A DNA stretch of 64,000 bases from UBA12087 sp964370815. Its GTDB lineage: Bacteria > Chloroflexota > Anaerolineae > Anaerolineales > Villigracilaceae. Positions 1 through 8,318 of the stretch are shown piece by piece; positions within the stretch are counted from its first letter, which is position 1; each line of letters begins with the position of its first letter. The position numbers and the translations under genes were made by a program. The stretch covers positions 1 through 64,000 of the forward strand of contig CAYJKQ010000012.1 of NCBI GenBank assembly GCA_964370815.1, in the 5' to 3' direction. The notes under the pieces were generated by a model. It was not told where the DNA came from, searched no databases, and worked only from the letters and a program-made list of their open reading frames with translations.

Positions 1-54
1 TAGCGCGCTTGCATGGGGTGCAAGAGGCCCAGGGTTCGAATCCCTGCGCCCCGA
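1..54 (+). tRNA. tRNA-Pro (GGG), 3' part
   Basis: Only the 3' portion is present because the window starts inside the gene. The anticodon stem CTTGC/GCAAG encloses the loop ATGGGGT, giving anticodon GGG (proline). It is followed by a T-arm CAGGG-TTCGAAT-CCCTG and the 3' acceptor strand CGCCCCG plus discriminator A. No CCA is encoded. The D-arm and 5' acceptor strand lie outside, so acceptor pairing cannot be checked. Confidence 0.9.
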
Positions 55-60
55 CAAACC

Positions 61-93
61 AGACCTGACAGGTTTTTGAGACCTGTCAGGTCT
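61..93. repeat. 13-bp perfect inverted repeat after tRNA-Pro
   Basis: AGACCTGACAGGT and ACCTGTCAGGTCT form perfect 13-bp arms around a 7-base loop, 7 bases after the tRNA. Each arm is itself nearly palindromic (ACCTG-N-CAGGT), as in dispersed REP-like palindromes. It could also terminate the tRNA transcript, but no strong T-run follows. Confidence 0.7.
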
Positions 94-168
94 ATTATAT
101 AGGAAACATTGATTCGAATTCGAAAACAAGTATGCTAATACAAGGTCATAAGCTTTGTATTCGCTACA

Positions 169-471
169 TCACGGCTTAGGGGTCGGCGTGTAGGTGGCAC
201 AGGTCGTGCCACAGCCGTTCGGGCAGGTCGCGGAGCAATAATAGACTTCGTTCGTCCCAATGGCACACAGCGGTGGTGTACACATCGGCAGAAATTCCGG
301 AGTGGATGTGTCCGTCGGGATCTTTACCACAGGGCGAGTGGCAGTGGCGGTCAGCGTTGGCGTGGGTGTGGGTGGCACCTTCAACCAGGGGATCCACCGG
401 CAGGCAGACAGCATCCCAAGCATTACCAGCACCAACAGGATTCTTCGTGTTTGCACAAGACGATTATACAT
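169..471 (-). CDS. Small cysteine-rich putative lipoprotein
   Basis: This is an unrecognised exported protein of about 100 aa. The start is placed at the Met just before a basic stretch and the hydrophobic segment ILLVLVMLGMLSAC, a signal peptide ending in a lipobox-like LSAC. A longer start 14 codons upstream would put an acidic tail before the signal peptide and is less likely. Then come a PTPTPTLTATATRP linker, typical of surface proteins in this lineage, and a compact C-terminal part with eight cysteines (CTPPLC, YYCSATCPNGCGTTC) that probably forms disulfides or a knottin-like fold. It ends in a short TPTPKP tail. No function can be assigned. It stands alone, convergent with nothing obvious. 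Confidence 0.6.
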   Translation of the reverse strand: MYNRLVQTRRILLVLVMLGMLSACRWIPWLKVPPTPTPTLTATATRPVVKIPTDTSTPEFLPMCTPPLCAIGTNEVYYCSATCPNGCGTTCATYTPTPKP

Positions 472-579
472 CGCATCCGGATCCAAGCCCAAGCCTGGGA
501 CAGTCTCAAACATCAGGCACAGCGGACAGGGAGATCTTTATTTTCATCGTCAATCGTCCAGGATCCAAAGTCCATCCCT

Positions 580-737
580 AGATATCGTAATTGCTCAAAC
601 ATGCTAACTTTCATCGAGACAATTCGAACGCGCCTGTCATCCTGAACGAAGTGAAGGATCCCCCGGCAGTGCAGGAGACCCTTCGGTCGAAAAAACATGA
701 CCTCAGGGTGACAAGCCTGAGCAGTTATTGGATATCT
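580..737. repeat. Composite MITE-like element, copy A1
   Basis: The outer ends form an imperfect inverted repeat: AGATATC...TTGCTCA at the left and CTGAGCAGTTATTGGATATCT at the right. Nested inside is a second inverted pair, TGTCATCCTGA (635-645) and TCAGGGTGACA (703-713). A reverse-oriented copy with the same internal sequence lies at 49719-49884. There is no coding capacity, so it is a non-autonomous element. Confidence 0.8.
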
Positions 738-772
738 TGCCAAACTTTCCAGCTTAGAGTATCCTTGTCGGC

Positions 773-866
773 GGGAGTGGTTAGGTCCCGGTGGGCTTCC
801 CGGTCTTCAACATCGGCGGCGGGCCGCTATGCGGGTCGCGGTGGGTTCGACTCCCATCCACTCCCG
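773..866 (+). tRNA. selC: tRNA-Sec (UCA), selenocysteine tRNA
   Basis: The anticodon arm CCGGT-CTTCAAC-ATCGG carries anticodon TCA, which reads UGA. Three features identify tRNA-Sec rather than a suppressor: an 8-bp acceptor stem (GGGAGTGG with CCACTCCC), a 6-bp D-stem with a 4-base loop (AGGTCC-CGGT-GGGCTT, with wobbles), and a long GC-rich variable arm. The T-loop is TTCGACT. The discriminator is G, and the following CCT means CCA is not exactly encoded. Complementarity extends two more bases outside the acceptor. No SelA/SelB gene or clear in-frame-UGA selenoprotein was noticed in this window. Confidence 0.93.
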
Positions 867-882
867 CCTTTTTGTAAATTGG

Positions 883-920
883 AGGCAGCAGGCGGATCAT
901 CATCCATGCGCCTGTTGCCT
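883..920 (+). terminator. Stem-loop between tRNA-Sec and site-2 protease gene
   Basis: AGGCAGCAGGCG pairs with CGCCTGTTGCCT over 12 bp with one G-T wobble and a 14-base loop. It lies 16 bases after tRNA-Sec and 21 bases before the next start codon. The T-run after it is weak (TTGATTT), so it may be a poor terminator, a leader structure, or a processing site. Confidence 0.4.
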
Positions 921-941
921 GCCTTGATTTGAGGTACAGAC

Positions 942-2201
942 ATGACATTACCCGCTTCTGAAACTTTGAACGCCATTGTTGCCCGTGTTTTTCGAATAGA
1001 GGACATCACCCTGGGGGATCCCCAACGTGACTTCATCGTCCGTTACCGCGGTCATCTCCTGCTGGAGGATACAGCCACCGCTTATGACCAGCTTGACCAG
1101 TCCCTGAAACCACTCCATATCACTCCCCTGTTTCGCTTGGAGAACGAACAGCAGGTGGTCATCTTAATGTCCAGCGCGGTCAAACCCAAACAGGGCCGGG
1201 TATCGGTAAACATCGCACTCTTCATCCTGACCCTGTTGAGCGTCATGTTGGCAGGAGTCATGTACTCCTATCACGGACCCCTGCCGGAAGACCCCTTGTC
1301 TCTGATCTGGACCCTGTTCCTCAACCTCTGGCAAGGTTGGCCATTCGCTGTCAGCCTGCTTTCCATCCTGCTGGCGCATGAGTTTGGGCATTATTTCGCA
1401 GGTCGCCATCACCATACAGATGTCTCACTGCCCTACTTTATCCCATTCCCGGGCAGCCTGCTGGGTACGATGGGCGCGTTCATTAACATGAAAGAACGCC
1501 CGCGCAACACGCGTATCCTGCTGGATATCGCCGTTGCCGGACCCCTGGCTGGACTGATCGTCGCCATCCCGGTTCTGATCATCGGGCTAAACCTATCCAA
1601 ACCCGATACCCTCTTGAACACACGCTACACCCAACACAGCGGGCAGGCTGCCATTTGCCCGGATGCCGTCAGCGTGGGAGATAGTTACACCTGTCCCAGC
1701 GACAACCTGCTGGAAGGCAATTCTGTCCTTTACCTGGGACTTAAATACCTCCTCAAAGGTGAACTGCTGCCTGCACCGGCAGAAATGAATGGTTCCGCTG
1801 TGCTTTATTGGCTGCGCTTCTTCTTCACCGGTCAGCCACTCCCGATCGGGGGCAGGGATATCATGCTCGACCCGGTCGCCATGGCTGGCTGGGCGGGCAT
1901 CCTGGTAACTTTTCTGAACCTGATCCCGGCTGGACAATTGGATGGCGGTCATGTCCTGTACGCCCTTTATGGGCGTAATGCCCGTAAGCTCTTATTCTTC
2001 ATTTTGATCCCCATGCTGGCTCTGGGATTCATCTGGAGCGGCTGGTGGCTGTGGGCTGGATTGATCTTCTTCCTCGGTCGCTCCCAGGCCGAGCCACTGG
2101 ATCAGATCACCCAACTGGACCCGAATCGCAAGCTTCTGGCTGGATTGATGCTGGTCATCTTCCTGCTGGTGCTTACCCCGGTTCCATTCATTGTATTTTA
2201 A
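942..2201 (+). CDS. Site-2 protease family (M50) membrane metalloprotease
   Basis: This is a 419-aa intramembrane zinc protease homologue. After a soluble N-terminal region of about 85 residues there are several hydrophobic segments. One contains the zinc-binding HEFGH motif at about residues 146-150, and a later one holds the second M50 motif, PAGQLDGGH (about 330-338), whose Asp is the third zinc ligand. Family knowledge: these enzymes cleave transmembrane segments of anti-sigma factors and other membrane proteins. The layout, with a long N-terminal domain and an inserted extracytoplasmic loop holding two cysteines, resembles EGY-type S2Ps more than RseP with its PDZ domains. GAGG upstream supports the ATG. 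The solute-binding protein gene follows after 3 bases, so the two may be cotranscribed. The substrate is unknown. Confidence 0.9.
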   Translation: MTLPASETLNAIVARVFRIEDITLGDPQRDFIVRYRGHLLLEDTATAYDQLDQSLKPLHITPLFRLENEQQVVILMSSAVKPKQGRVSVNIALFILTLLSVMLAGVMYSYHGPLPEDPLSLIWTLFLNLWQGWPFAVSLLSILLAHEFGHYFAGRHHHTDVSLPYFIPFPGSLLGTMGAFINMKERPRNTRILLDIAVAGPLAGLIVAIPVLIIGLNLSKPDTLLNTRYTQHSGQAAICPDAVSVGDSYTCPSDNLLEGNSVLYLGLKYLLKGELLPAPAEMNGSAVLYWLRFFFTGQPLPIGGRDIMLDPVAMAGWAGILVTFLNLIPAGQLDGGHVLYALYGRNARKLLFFILIPMLALGFIWSGWWLWAGLIFFLGRSQAEPLDQITQLDPNRKLLAGLMLVIFLLVLTPVPFIVF

Positions 2202-2204
2202 CCC

Positions 2205-3608
2205 ATGCCAAAAAAGAACAAACTCCTCCAGATCTCTCTATTGGTTCTCATGACCTTGTTGTTCTCTGCCTGTTCACCAGACGGTGCTCCCCTGGTTTCC
2301 CTGGCCACCAATACGCCCGTCCCGCTCAAAAAAACAGTCACACCCACCCCAACCGAGAGCATCACTCAAATCCAAATTGAACCGGAAGACCTGGCAGGTA
2401 TCCACATCCAGGTAGCTTATGCATTTGTGGGTACCTCCAATTCACATTTCAGCGACCAATTGGCAGAATTTAATACACTTAATGAATGGGGTATCATCGT
2501 TTATCCGCAGGCAAATGATTCATACAATACACTTTTTGGAACGGTTAGCAGTGGTCTCGATACTCCACAACAACCCGACCTGGTGATCACCCTGCCTGAA
2601 CAGGTCCAGGAATGGGATGCACAGGCTGCCGTCATTGATCTGGCACCCTACCTGGAGGATCCACAATATGGCCTTAGTGCTGCAGATCGATCCGACTTTG
2701 CAGCGATCTTCTGGGAACTGGCCGGGCAAAATGCAAAGCAGCTGGGTCTCCCGGCTCAACTTTCAGCTTCGTTCCTTTATTACAACCAGACCTGGGCGCG
2801 CGAATTGGGATTTTCCAGGATGCCGGTCTCATCCGCTGATTTCCGTAAGCAGGCTTGCGCTGCCAACCAATCTTTCCGGACGGATAACAACCTTCAAAAC
2901 GATGGTTACGGTGGTTGGATCGTGACAACATCTCCAGAATCCATTTTGTCCTGGATGCAGGCTTTCGGAGGTGGGGTAGTGGAAGATGATCAGATCATTT
3001 TTTCCAATGAGGCCAACCAGTCCGCTCTCGAATTTCTTAAGAAACTTTACGATGATCATTGCGCTTATCTGACAACAGAGGCAAACCAATATCCGTCCTT
3101 TGCAAACCGTTCAGCATTATTCATCTCCGCTGACCTGGCGGAAATCCCCAATCAAAGCCTGGCTTTTGAGCAAGCTAATAATAGCGATGAGTGGACTGTT
3201 ATCCCCTTCCCCGGTCAGCAGGGTCAGTTGATCGCCGAGGGACCCACTTTTTCGATCCTCAGATCCACGCCCGAAAAGCAGCTGGCAGCCTGGTTGTTCA
3301 CCCGCTGGCTGCTTTCAAGTGAGAACCAAGCCAAATGGGTGGTGGGGACCGGTATGCTTCCCCTGCGAACATCATCGTATGAAGCCCTGGCAGGTTACCG
3401 CAGCAGTCACCCGCAATGGGACCATGCGGTTGGATTTATGGACAGCCTGGATATCCAGCCACAGCTTGCTTCATGGCGTAAAGCGCGACCCGTTCTGGGT
3501 GATGCTGCCAACTTTATATTTCGCAACAACCTGAGCCTGGATTTGATCCCCGATCTCCTGATCCAGATGGATGAAACCGTTCAAGAATTAACCGAGGCGA
3601 AACCCTGA
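2205..3608 (+). CDS. Extracellular solute-binding lipoprotein (ABC, family 1-like)
   Basis: This 467-aa protein has a signal peptide ending in LLFSAC, so it is a lipoprotein, followed by a Pro/Thr-rich linker. The mature region reads as a family 1 periplasmic binding protein, for example the YYNQTWARELGF segment and the late region around AAWLFTRWLLSSENQ. Such proteins deliver sugars or similar solutes to ABC permeases. No permease or ATPase gene is adjacent, so it is an orphan here. It starts 3 bases after the site-2 protease stop and ends 11 bases before RNase HI, which suggests a shared transcript. The ligand cannot be predicted from the sequence. Confidence 0.85.
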   Translation: MPKKNKLLQISLLVLMTLLFSACSPDGAPLVSLATNTPVPLKKTVTPTPTESITQIQIEPEDLAGIHIQVAYAFVGTSNSHFSDQLAEFNTLNEWGIIVYPQANDSYNTLFGTVSSGLDTPQQPDLVITLPEQVQEWDAQAAVIDLAPYLEDPQYGLSAADRSDFAAIFWELAGQNAKQLGLPAQLSASFLYYNQTWARELGFSRMPVSSADFRKQACAANQSFRTDNNLQNDGYGGWIVTTSPESILSWMQAFGGGVVEDDQIIFSNEANQSALEFLKKLYDDHCAYLTTEANQYPSFANRSALFISADLAEIPNQSLAFEQANNSDEWTVIPFPGQQGQLIAEGPTFSILRSTPEKQLAAWLFTRWLLSSENQAKWVVGTGMLPLRTSSYEALAGYRSSHPQWDHAVGFMDSLDIQPQLASWRKARPVLGDAANFIFRNNLSLDLIPDLLIQMDETVQELTEAKP

Positions 3609-3619
3609 CTGCGAACACC

Positions 3620-4051
3620 ATGACCAACCCAACCATCGTGATCTACACGGATGGTTCCTGCAGTCCCAACCCCGGACCCGGCGGTTGGGCAGCCATTCTC
3701 TGCCAGGGGTCTCACGAAAAGATTCTCTCCGGTGGAGAGAAAAAGACCACCAACAACCGCATGGAGTTGACTGCCGCCCTGCAAGCCCTGCTGGCACTAA
3801 GAACACCCAGCAAGGTTGAGCTCGTCACCGATTCTGAATACCTGCGGCGCGGGATCACCGAATGGCTGCCCGGCTGGAAAAAACGCAACTGGCAGCGAAA
3901 AGGCGGTACATTGGCCAATATCGACCTGTGGCAAACCCTGGATGCCATCCTGCCAAAACATACAATCACCTGGAAATGGGTGCGTGGACATGCCGGGCAC
4001 AAATATAATCAGCGGGTGGATGAACTTGCACGCCAGGCTATTCCGCGGTAA
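3620..4051 (+). CDS. rnhA: Ribonuclease HI
   Basis: This 143-aa enzyme has the normal length for bacterial RNase HI, which cleaves RNA in RNA-DNA hybrids. All catalytic positions are visible in order: Asp in IYTDGSCSPNPG near the N-terminus, Glu in NNRMELTAAL, Asp in VTDSEYLRRGI, and the C-terminal RGHAGHKYNQRVDELA, which supplies the His and last Asp. The Trp/Lys-rich handle GWKKRNWQRKGG is also present. The gene follows the solute-binding protein by 11 bases. Confidence 0.97.
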   Translation: MTNPTIVIYTDGSCSPNPGPGGWAAILCQGSHEKILSGGEKKTTNNRMELTAALQALLALRTPSKVELVTDSEYLRRGITEWLPGWKKRNWQRKGGTLANIDLWQTLDAILPKHTITWKWVRGHAGHKYNQRVDELARQAIPR

Positions 4052-4167
4052 ATTTATGGAAATCGACCCTTTCACAATATCCAAATATTTGTGATTGTGG
4101 AGAAGAACGATAATAATAAAGTTAATACAAATTACGGGAGTTTGCCATTGCGGAAAGGAAGATCTGC

Positions 4168-4395
4168 ATGCCCATATACGAATATGTTTGCGAAGATTGT
4201 CTGAAAGAATTCGAGAGTCTGCGCTCCATGAGCCAGGCGGATGCCAGTATCGCCTGCATTGCCTGTGGTAAGGAGCATACCCGTCGAAAACCTTCGCTCT
4301 GCTACTCAGAAAGCGGTGGCAAAGCCCTGGCAGGCAGCTCATCAGATTCCTGTGGATCATGCTCCGGCGGCAATTGTGGGAACTGCGAGCATTGA
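4168..4395 (+). CDS. FmdB family zinc ribbon protein
   Basis: This small 75-aa protein begins PIYEYVCEDC, the typical FmdB/CxxC_CxxC regulatory-protein start, and has a second pair CIAC, so one zinc ribbon is expected. The C-terminal tail is Ser/Gly/Cys rich (CGSCSGGNCGNC), as in many members. The family was named for a putative regulator of formamidase, but its general function is unknown. A GGAAG ribosome site precedes the ATG. Confidence 0.88.
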   Translation: MPIYEYVCEDCLKEFESLRSMSQADASIACIACGKEHTRRKPSLCYSESGGKALAGSSSDSCGSCSGGNCGNCEH

Positions 4396-4415
4396 TGTTT
4401 TGAAATGAACCAATT

Positions 4416-4455
4416 CAAGGATGTTTGGCGTGGGTTACCACCCACCTAAATCCTT
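4416..4455 (+). terminator. Hairpin after FmdB-type gene
   Basis: GTGGGT-TACC-ACCCAC is a perfect 6-bp hairpin. Outer AAGGAT and ATCCTT extend it, and an AT-rich stretch follows. The position just after the FmdB gene fits a terminator, but there is no clean T-run. Confidence 0.4.
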
Positions 4456-4507
4456 TATTGAAAATCTCTCCTATATGAAATTCTAAACTAAAGAAAGGCG
4501 ATCAGAC

Positions 4508-5479
4508 ATGGAATACACACAATTAGGACGCAGCGGATTAAGTGTCTCGCGGCTCTGCCTGGGAACCATGAACTTTGGCCCTCAGACCAGTGAGACGGAT
4601 TCTTTTGCCATTATGGACCAGGCGCTTGAATCCGGCATCAATTTCTTTGACAGTGCCAATGTCTATGGCTGGAAGATCGGTGAAGGTATCACTGAAAACA
4701 TCGTCGGGCGCTGGTTCGCACAGGGAGGAGGCCGCCGCGAAAAAGTTGTACTGGCCACCAAAGTATATGGCCGCATGGGTGACTGGCCCAATCAATCCCG
4801 CCTGTCTGCCCTGCACATTCGCCAGGCATGTGAAGCCTCACTCAAGCGTCTGCAGAGCGATCATATTGACCTGTACCAGATGCACCACATCGACCGTAAC
4901 AGTCCCTGGGAAGAGATCTGGCAGGCAATGGAGACCCTGGTTCAGCAAGGCAAAGTTGTGTATGTCGGCTCAAGCAACTTCGCCGGATGGCAGATCGCAA
5001 AAGCCAATGAAGCCGCCCGCAAAAGGAATTTCATGGGGTTGGTCGCAGAGCAGAGCCTTTACAACCTGGCTGATCGCATGATCGAACTGGAAGTGGTTCC
5101 CGCCTGCCGGGATTATGGCTTGGGTCTGATCCCCTGGAGCCCTTTGGGTGGCAGCATCCTGGGTGGCATTCTCGAAAAAGCCAACGAAGGACGCCGAACT
5201 TCAGAGAATTCCCTAAAGAAACTGGAAAAACACCGTTCTCAAGTGGAAGCCTACGAAGCATACTGCAAAGCCTTTGGCGAAAAGCCAGCAGACCTGGCGC
5301 TAGCCTGGCTTCTGCATAACCCGGTTGTGACTGCACCGATCATTGGCCCGCGCACGCTTCAGCAGTTAACCGGCAGTCTGCGAGCGCTGGATATCCAGCT
5401 GGGTGAAGAAAGTCTCAAGAAACTGGATGAGATCTGGCCCGGAACCGGTGGAGAAGCCCCCGAAGCTTACGCCTGGTAA
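4508..5479 (+). CDS. Aldo/keto reductase
   Basis: This is a 323-aa NAD(P)H-dependent oxidoreductase of the (beta/alpha)8 AKR superfamily. The opening YTQLGRSGLSVSRLCLGTMN is characteristic. The catalytic tetrad can be read as Asp and Tyr in FFDSANVYG, Lys in ATKVYG and His in DLYQMHHID. The later LGLIPWSPLGGSILGG and PIIGPRTLQQL fit the cofactor-binding end. It resembles the YhdN/Tas-like group, which reduces small aldehydes; the substrate is not predictable. The gene is monocistronic by spacing. Confidence 0.93.
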   Translation: MEYTQLGRSGLSVSRLCLGTMNFGPQTSETDSFAIMDQALESGINFFDSANVYGWKIGEGITENIVGRWFAQGGGRREKVVLATKVYGRMGDWPNQSRLSALHIRQACEASLKRLQSDHIDLYQMHHIDRNSPWEEIWQAMETLVQQGKVVYVGSSNFAGWQIAKANEAARKRNFMGLVAEQSLYNLADRMIELEVVPACRDYGLGLIPWSPLGGSILGGILEKANEGRRTSENSLKKLEKHRSQVEAYEAYCKAFGEKPADLALAWLLHNPVVTAPIIGPRTLQQLTGSLRALDIQLGEESLKKLDEIWPGTGGEAPEAYAW

Positions 5480-5559
5480 GCCGGAAATAAGTGATCAATA
5501 ATTAAGATCCATATCGATCCTGTGGGCGAAGGTGGGAGAGAAAATAACCAATTTCAATG

Positions 5560-5584
5560 TAAAATAATGGATGGCATACAGCCA
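5560..5584 (+). terminator. Perfect 10-bp hairpin followed by T-rich sequence
   Basis: AATGGATGGC and GCCATCCATT pair perfectly around a 5-base loop and are followed by ATTTTTAT. It fits a Rho-independent terminator for the aldo/keto reductase. It lies inside the N-terminal extension of the longest acyltransferase reading frame, which argues for a shorter start of that gene. Confidence 0.65.
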
Positions 5585-5596
5585 TCCATTATTTTT

Positions 5597-6346
5597 ATGT
5601 ATCCCTATTACACTTACCCACTCTCCCTTGTCCTTAAGATCATATCCGGCATGTTGCTCGGCCGGAGCAGGTCTTTTCGCCTGGATGCAATCAAGATGAT
5701 CGCCAGTCAAAAACCCGAGGTACTGATCCTGGACAGGGAATTTATCCCGACAGATGGCCCGTGTGTGATCACATTCAATCACTATCACCGGCCTGGTTTT
5801 CAAGCCTGGTGGCTGGCACTGGCAATTGCTGCATCCGTGGAACAAGAGCTGCACTGGGTTGTAACCAATGAACTGACCTACCCGCATAAATGGTACGGTT
5901 TTATCGGCAGACCCCTCTCACGCCGGGTGTTGGAAAGACTGGCGAAGATCTATGCCTTCTCCAGCATGCCACCCATGCCACCCCGCCCGCAGGATACAGA
6001 AGCACGCGCCCTGGCAGTCCGCCAGGTGTTGGCTACTATCAAGCACACCGAAAAAACCATGCTGGGTCTGGCTCCCGAGGGCAGTGACAATCCGGACGGA
6101 AAGGTGTGCATGCCTGCTCCTGGCGCAGGTCGTTTTGGGCTTCTGTTGGCGTCCAGAGGGTTAAGGTTTGTACCTGTTGGAGCATTTGAGACAGATGGCA
6201 GATTATGTTTACGTTTTGGACGCGGATATGACCTGCAAGTTCCCAGCGGGCTGACTGCCAGCGAAAAAGACACCCGGGCAGCCCGAATAATTATGCAGAA
6301 TATTGCCAATTTATTGCCATCCTCCTTACGAGGGGATTTTGAATAA
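5597..6346 (+). CDS. Lysophospholipid acyltransferase-like protein (PlsC family)
   Basis: This is a probable membrane-associated acyltransferase of about 249 aa. The reading frame extends upstream to a GTG at 5522 and an ATG at 5567, but a terminator-like hairpin sits at 5560-5584, so the ATG at 5597 is preferred. No start has a clear ribosome site. PlsC-like features are FNHYHRPGF (block I position) and GLAPEGSDN (the EG block). The usual HX4D catalytic Asp of block I is not in register: NHYHRPG has Gly there. The activity is therefore uncertain, although an NHYxRPGF block may be a subfamily variant. The MFS gene follows after about 50 bases. Confidence 0.7.
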   Translation: MYPYYTYPLSLVLKIISGMLLGRSRSFRLDAIKMIASQKPEVLILDREFIPTDGPCVITFNHYHRPGFQAWWLALAIAASVEQELHWVVTNELTYPHKWYGFIGRPLSRRVLERLAKIYAFSSMPPMPPRPQDTEARALAVRQVLATIKHTEKTMLGLAPEGSDNPDGKVCMPAPGAGRFGLLLASRGLRFVPVGAFETDGRLCLRFGRGYDLQVPSGLTASEKDTRAARIIMQNIANLLPSSLRGDFE

Positions 6347-6399
6347 CTCCCCGGCAAAATGATCCCGATTTTTGAGACAGACCCTTATGAGGATTTCCA

Positions 6400-7659
6400 A
6401 TGAAGAAAAACACATCGATCGGGCAAATGTTCATTCTGAATATGTACTGGATTGGGCTTTCCTTCAAGTGGAATGCCATCCACCCACTCATCCTGCCAGC
6501 CGTTCTGCTAAATTATGTTCCGGATTCACAGAAGAATACCTATCTGGGTATCCTGACCTTTGTGGGGTTGGTCATCGCCACCCTTGTACAGCCCATTTCC
6601 GGGGCGATCAGCGATCGTTGGGTCTCGCGCTGGGGCAGACGCCGCCCATTGATCGTGATCGGCACCTTGTTCGATCTGGTGTTCCTGGTCATTCTCGGTT
6701 GGGCTGGTGGACTGGCATGGTTGTTCGCTGGTTATATCTTCTTACAGTTCAGCTCCAACATCGCACACGGTCCAGTCCAGGGGTTGCTGCCAGACCGGGT
6801 GCCTGCCCACCAACTGGGTGTTGCCAGCGGTATAAAAACCTTCATGGATATGCTCGCACTCATCCTGGCTTCACTGGTGGCTGGCAGCCTGATCGATCCC
6901 GTCACCCGTGACCCGACCCTGATCATCGCAGTGGTCATGGGGCTGGTACTGGTAACCACAGCAATTACCCTATTTGGGACTACCGAAGAGTCCACTATTA
7001 ACAGCCGTCCGACAGGTTTAAACTCAGGCAGCATTTTTCAGGAGTTCAAAGACCTGTTCAAGGTGGATATCAAAGCCAATCCGGCTTATTGGTGGTTAAT
7101 TGCAGAGCGCTTTGTTTTCCTGCTGGGTGTTTTTGGCATCCAGCAATTTGCCCAGTATTATATCGGGGATGTACTCCAGGTGGAAAATCCGGTTAAAGCC
7201 ACCGGTGATCTGATGGCAGCCCTGGCGATCGGCCTGGTGGTAATGGCTCTGATCGGAGGCTGGTTGACAGATCGGCTGGGGGCGAAACCCATCCTGGTGG
7301 CTGCAAGTCTCATCACGGCTTCAGGCTGCTTGTTACTCCTGCTGGTTGATGATCAGAACAGCCTGGTGCTCACGGGCAGTGTCGTCGGAGTTGGCATGGG
7401 TTTGTTCCTGACTGCCAACTGGGCACTTGCCAACCAGCTTGCTCCCAGCAACGAAGCAGGCAAATACCTGGGTTTGACCAATATCGCAACAGCCGGAGCC
7501 GGTGCTTTGGGACGATTGTGGGGACCCATCCTGGATGGGCTTAACAATGCCCAGGCTGGCGATTGGTTGGGTTACAAAGCGATGTTCATTTTTGGAACCA
7601 TTTGTGCATTGCTGAGTATTCTCCTGCTGGTGCGGATCCCTACTCCCAAACGAAAATAA
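6400..7659 (+). CDS. MFS transporter
   Basis: This 419-aa membrane protein has about 12 hydrophobic segments. The loop 2-3 signature is clear, ISDRWVSRWGRRRPLI (the GxxxDRxGRR-type motif), and a related repeat follows the sixth segment, GGWLTDRLGAKPI. The overall pattern, PISGAISDR with NWALANQLAPSNEAGKYLG, resembles SLC45/GPH-like sugar cation symporters in the major facilitator superfamily. The substrate is unknown. A GAGG site lies upstream of the ATG. Confidence 0.9.
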   Translation: MKKNTSIGQMFILNMYWIGLSFKWNAIHPLILPAVLLNYVPDSQKNTYLGILTFVGLVIATLVQPISGAISDRWVSRWGRRRPLIVIGTLFDLVFLVILGWAGGLAWLFAGYIFLQFSSNIAHGPVQGLLPDRVPAHQLGVASGIKTFMDMLALILASLVAGSLIDPVTRDPTLIIAVVMGLVLVTTAITLFGTTEESTINSRPTGLNSGSIFQEFKDLFKVDIKANPAYWWLIAERFVFLLGVFGIQQFAQYYIGDVLQVENPVKATGDLMAALAIGLVVMALIGGWLTDRLGAKPILVAASLITASGCLLLLLVDDQNSLVLTGSVVGVGMGLFLTANWALANQLAPSNEAGKYLGLTNIATAGAGALGRLWGPILDGLNNAQAGDWLGYKAMFIFGTICALLSILLLVRIPTPKRK

Positions 7660-7724
7660 AATATCATGCAACCAAACTGTTTTATTAACGTATATAAATC
7701 AGAACGAACCACTCAGGAGCAAAT

Positions 7725-8318
7725 GTGACCGACGAAATGGCCTGGATAGAACAGGCTCAAAATGGAAGCGATGAAGCATTTACCCAACTGGTCGAAACCT
7801 ACCAAAACCCGGTCTATAACCTTTGTTACCGGATGCTGGGAGAAGCAGAAGCAGCTGAAGATGCAGCCCAGGAGACCTTTTTTAAAGCCTATAGAAACCT
7901 GGCCAGATATGATATTAACCGGTCCTTCCCGACCTGGCTGCTTTCGATCGCTGCCCATCATTGCATTGATCGCTTACGCCGCAGAAAATTCACTGCATTT
8001 TCGATCGATGATGAAGAAAACCACATTGAACTCCCAGACACCAATGTTCCTGATCCCGAGAAAGAAACGGTTCGGCGTGAAACCCAGGCACAAATGCAGA
8101 TCCTGCTGAAATCTCTGGATGCCACAGACCGGGCTGCAGTCGTCCTGCGTTATTGGAATGATTGCTCAGAAGTGGAGATCGCCCAGGCATTATCGTTAAC
8201 TGTTCCAGCAGTCAAAAGCCGCTTGCATCGTGCCCGCCGGGCACTTGCAAAACTATGGGAAGAAGGAATCACTCATTCAGAAGTTGAAAGGAGGCCATAT
8301 GAATCACCGGCCTTTTGA
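7725..8318 (+). CDS. ECF RNA polymerase sigma factor
   Basis: This 197-aa sigma-70 family ECF factor starts at GTG, chosen because AGGAG lies 7 bases upstream. Region 2 is visible in YNLCYRMLGEAEAAEDAAQE and the promoter-melting FPTWLLSIAAHHCIDRLRRR. Region 4 is the C-terminal helix-turn-helix (EVEIAQALSLTVPAVKSRL). Its last codons overlap the anti-sigma gene by 20 bases, the classic arrangement for a sigma factor controlled by its cotranscribed antagonist. It probably directs its own operon and a regulon not visible here. The signal is unknown, but the third operon gene suggests envelope stress. Confidence 0.95.
   Translation: MTDEMAWIEQAQNGSDEAFTQLVETYQNPVYNLCYRMLGEAEAAEDAAQETFFKAYRNLARYDINRSFPTWLLSIAAHHCIDRLRRRKFTAFSIDDEENHIELPDTNVPDPEKETVRRETQAQMQILLKSLDATDRAAVVLRYWNDCSEVEIAQALSLTVPAVKSRLHRARRALAKLWEEGITHSEVERRPYESPAF

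Noticed and set aside
260..607. Plus-strand reading frames over the Cys-rich lipoprotein
   Set aside because: They have no ribosome site, low-complexity VAVAVSVGVGV translation mirrors the TPT linker of the minus-strand gene, and they run into the repeat element.
1164..1952. Long antisense frames within the site-2 protease gene
   Set aside because: They shadow a gene with clear motifs and show no domain or start signal of their own. The same holds for long antisense frames in hom, thiolase, folP, the PBP homologue and nirK.
4168..4395. Cys-rich tail of the FmdB protein as a possible selenoprotein or metallothionein
   Set aside because: The tail is common in FmdB proteins, and the frame ends at TGA without any similar sequence continuing after it.
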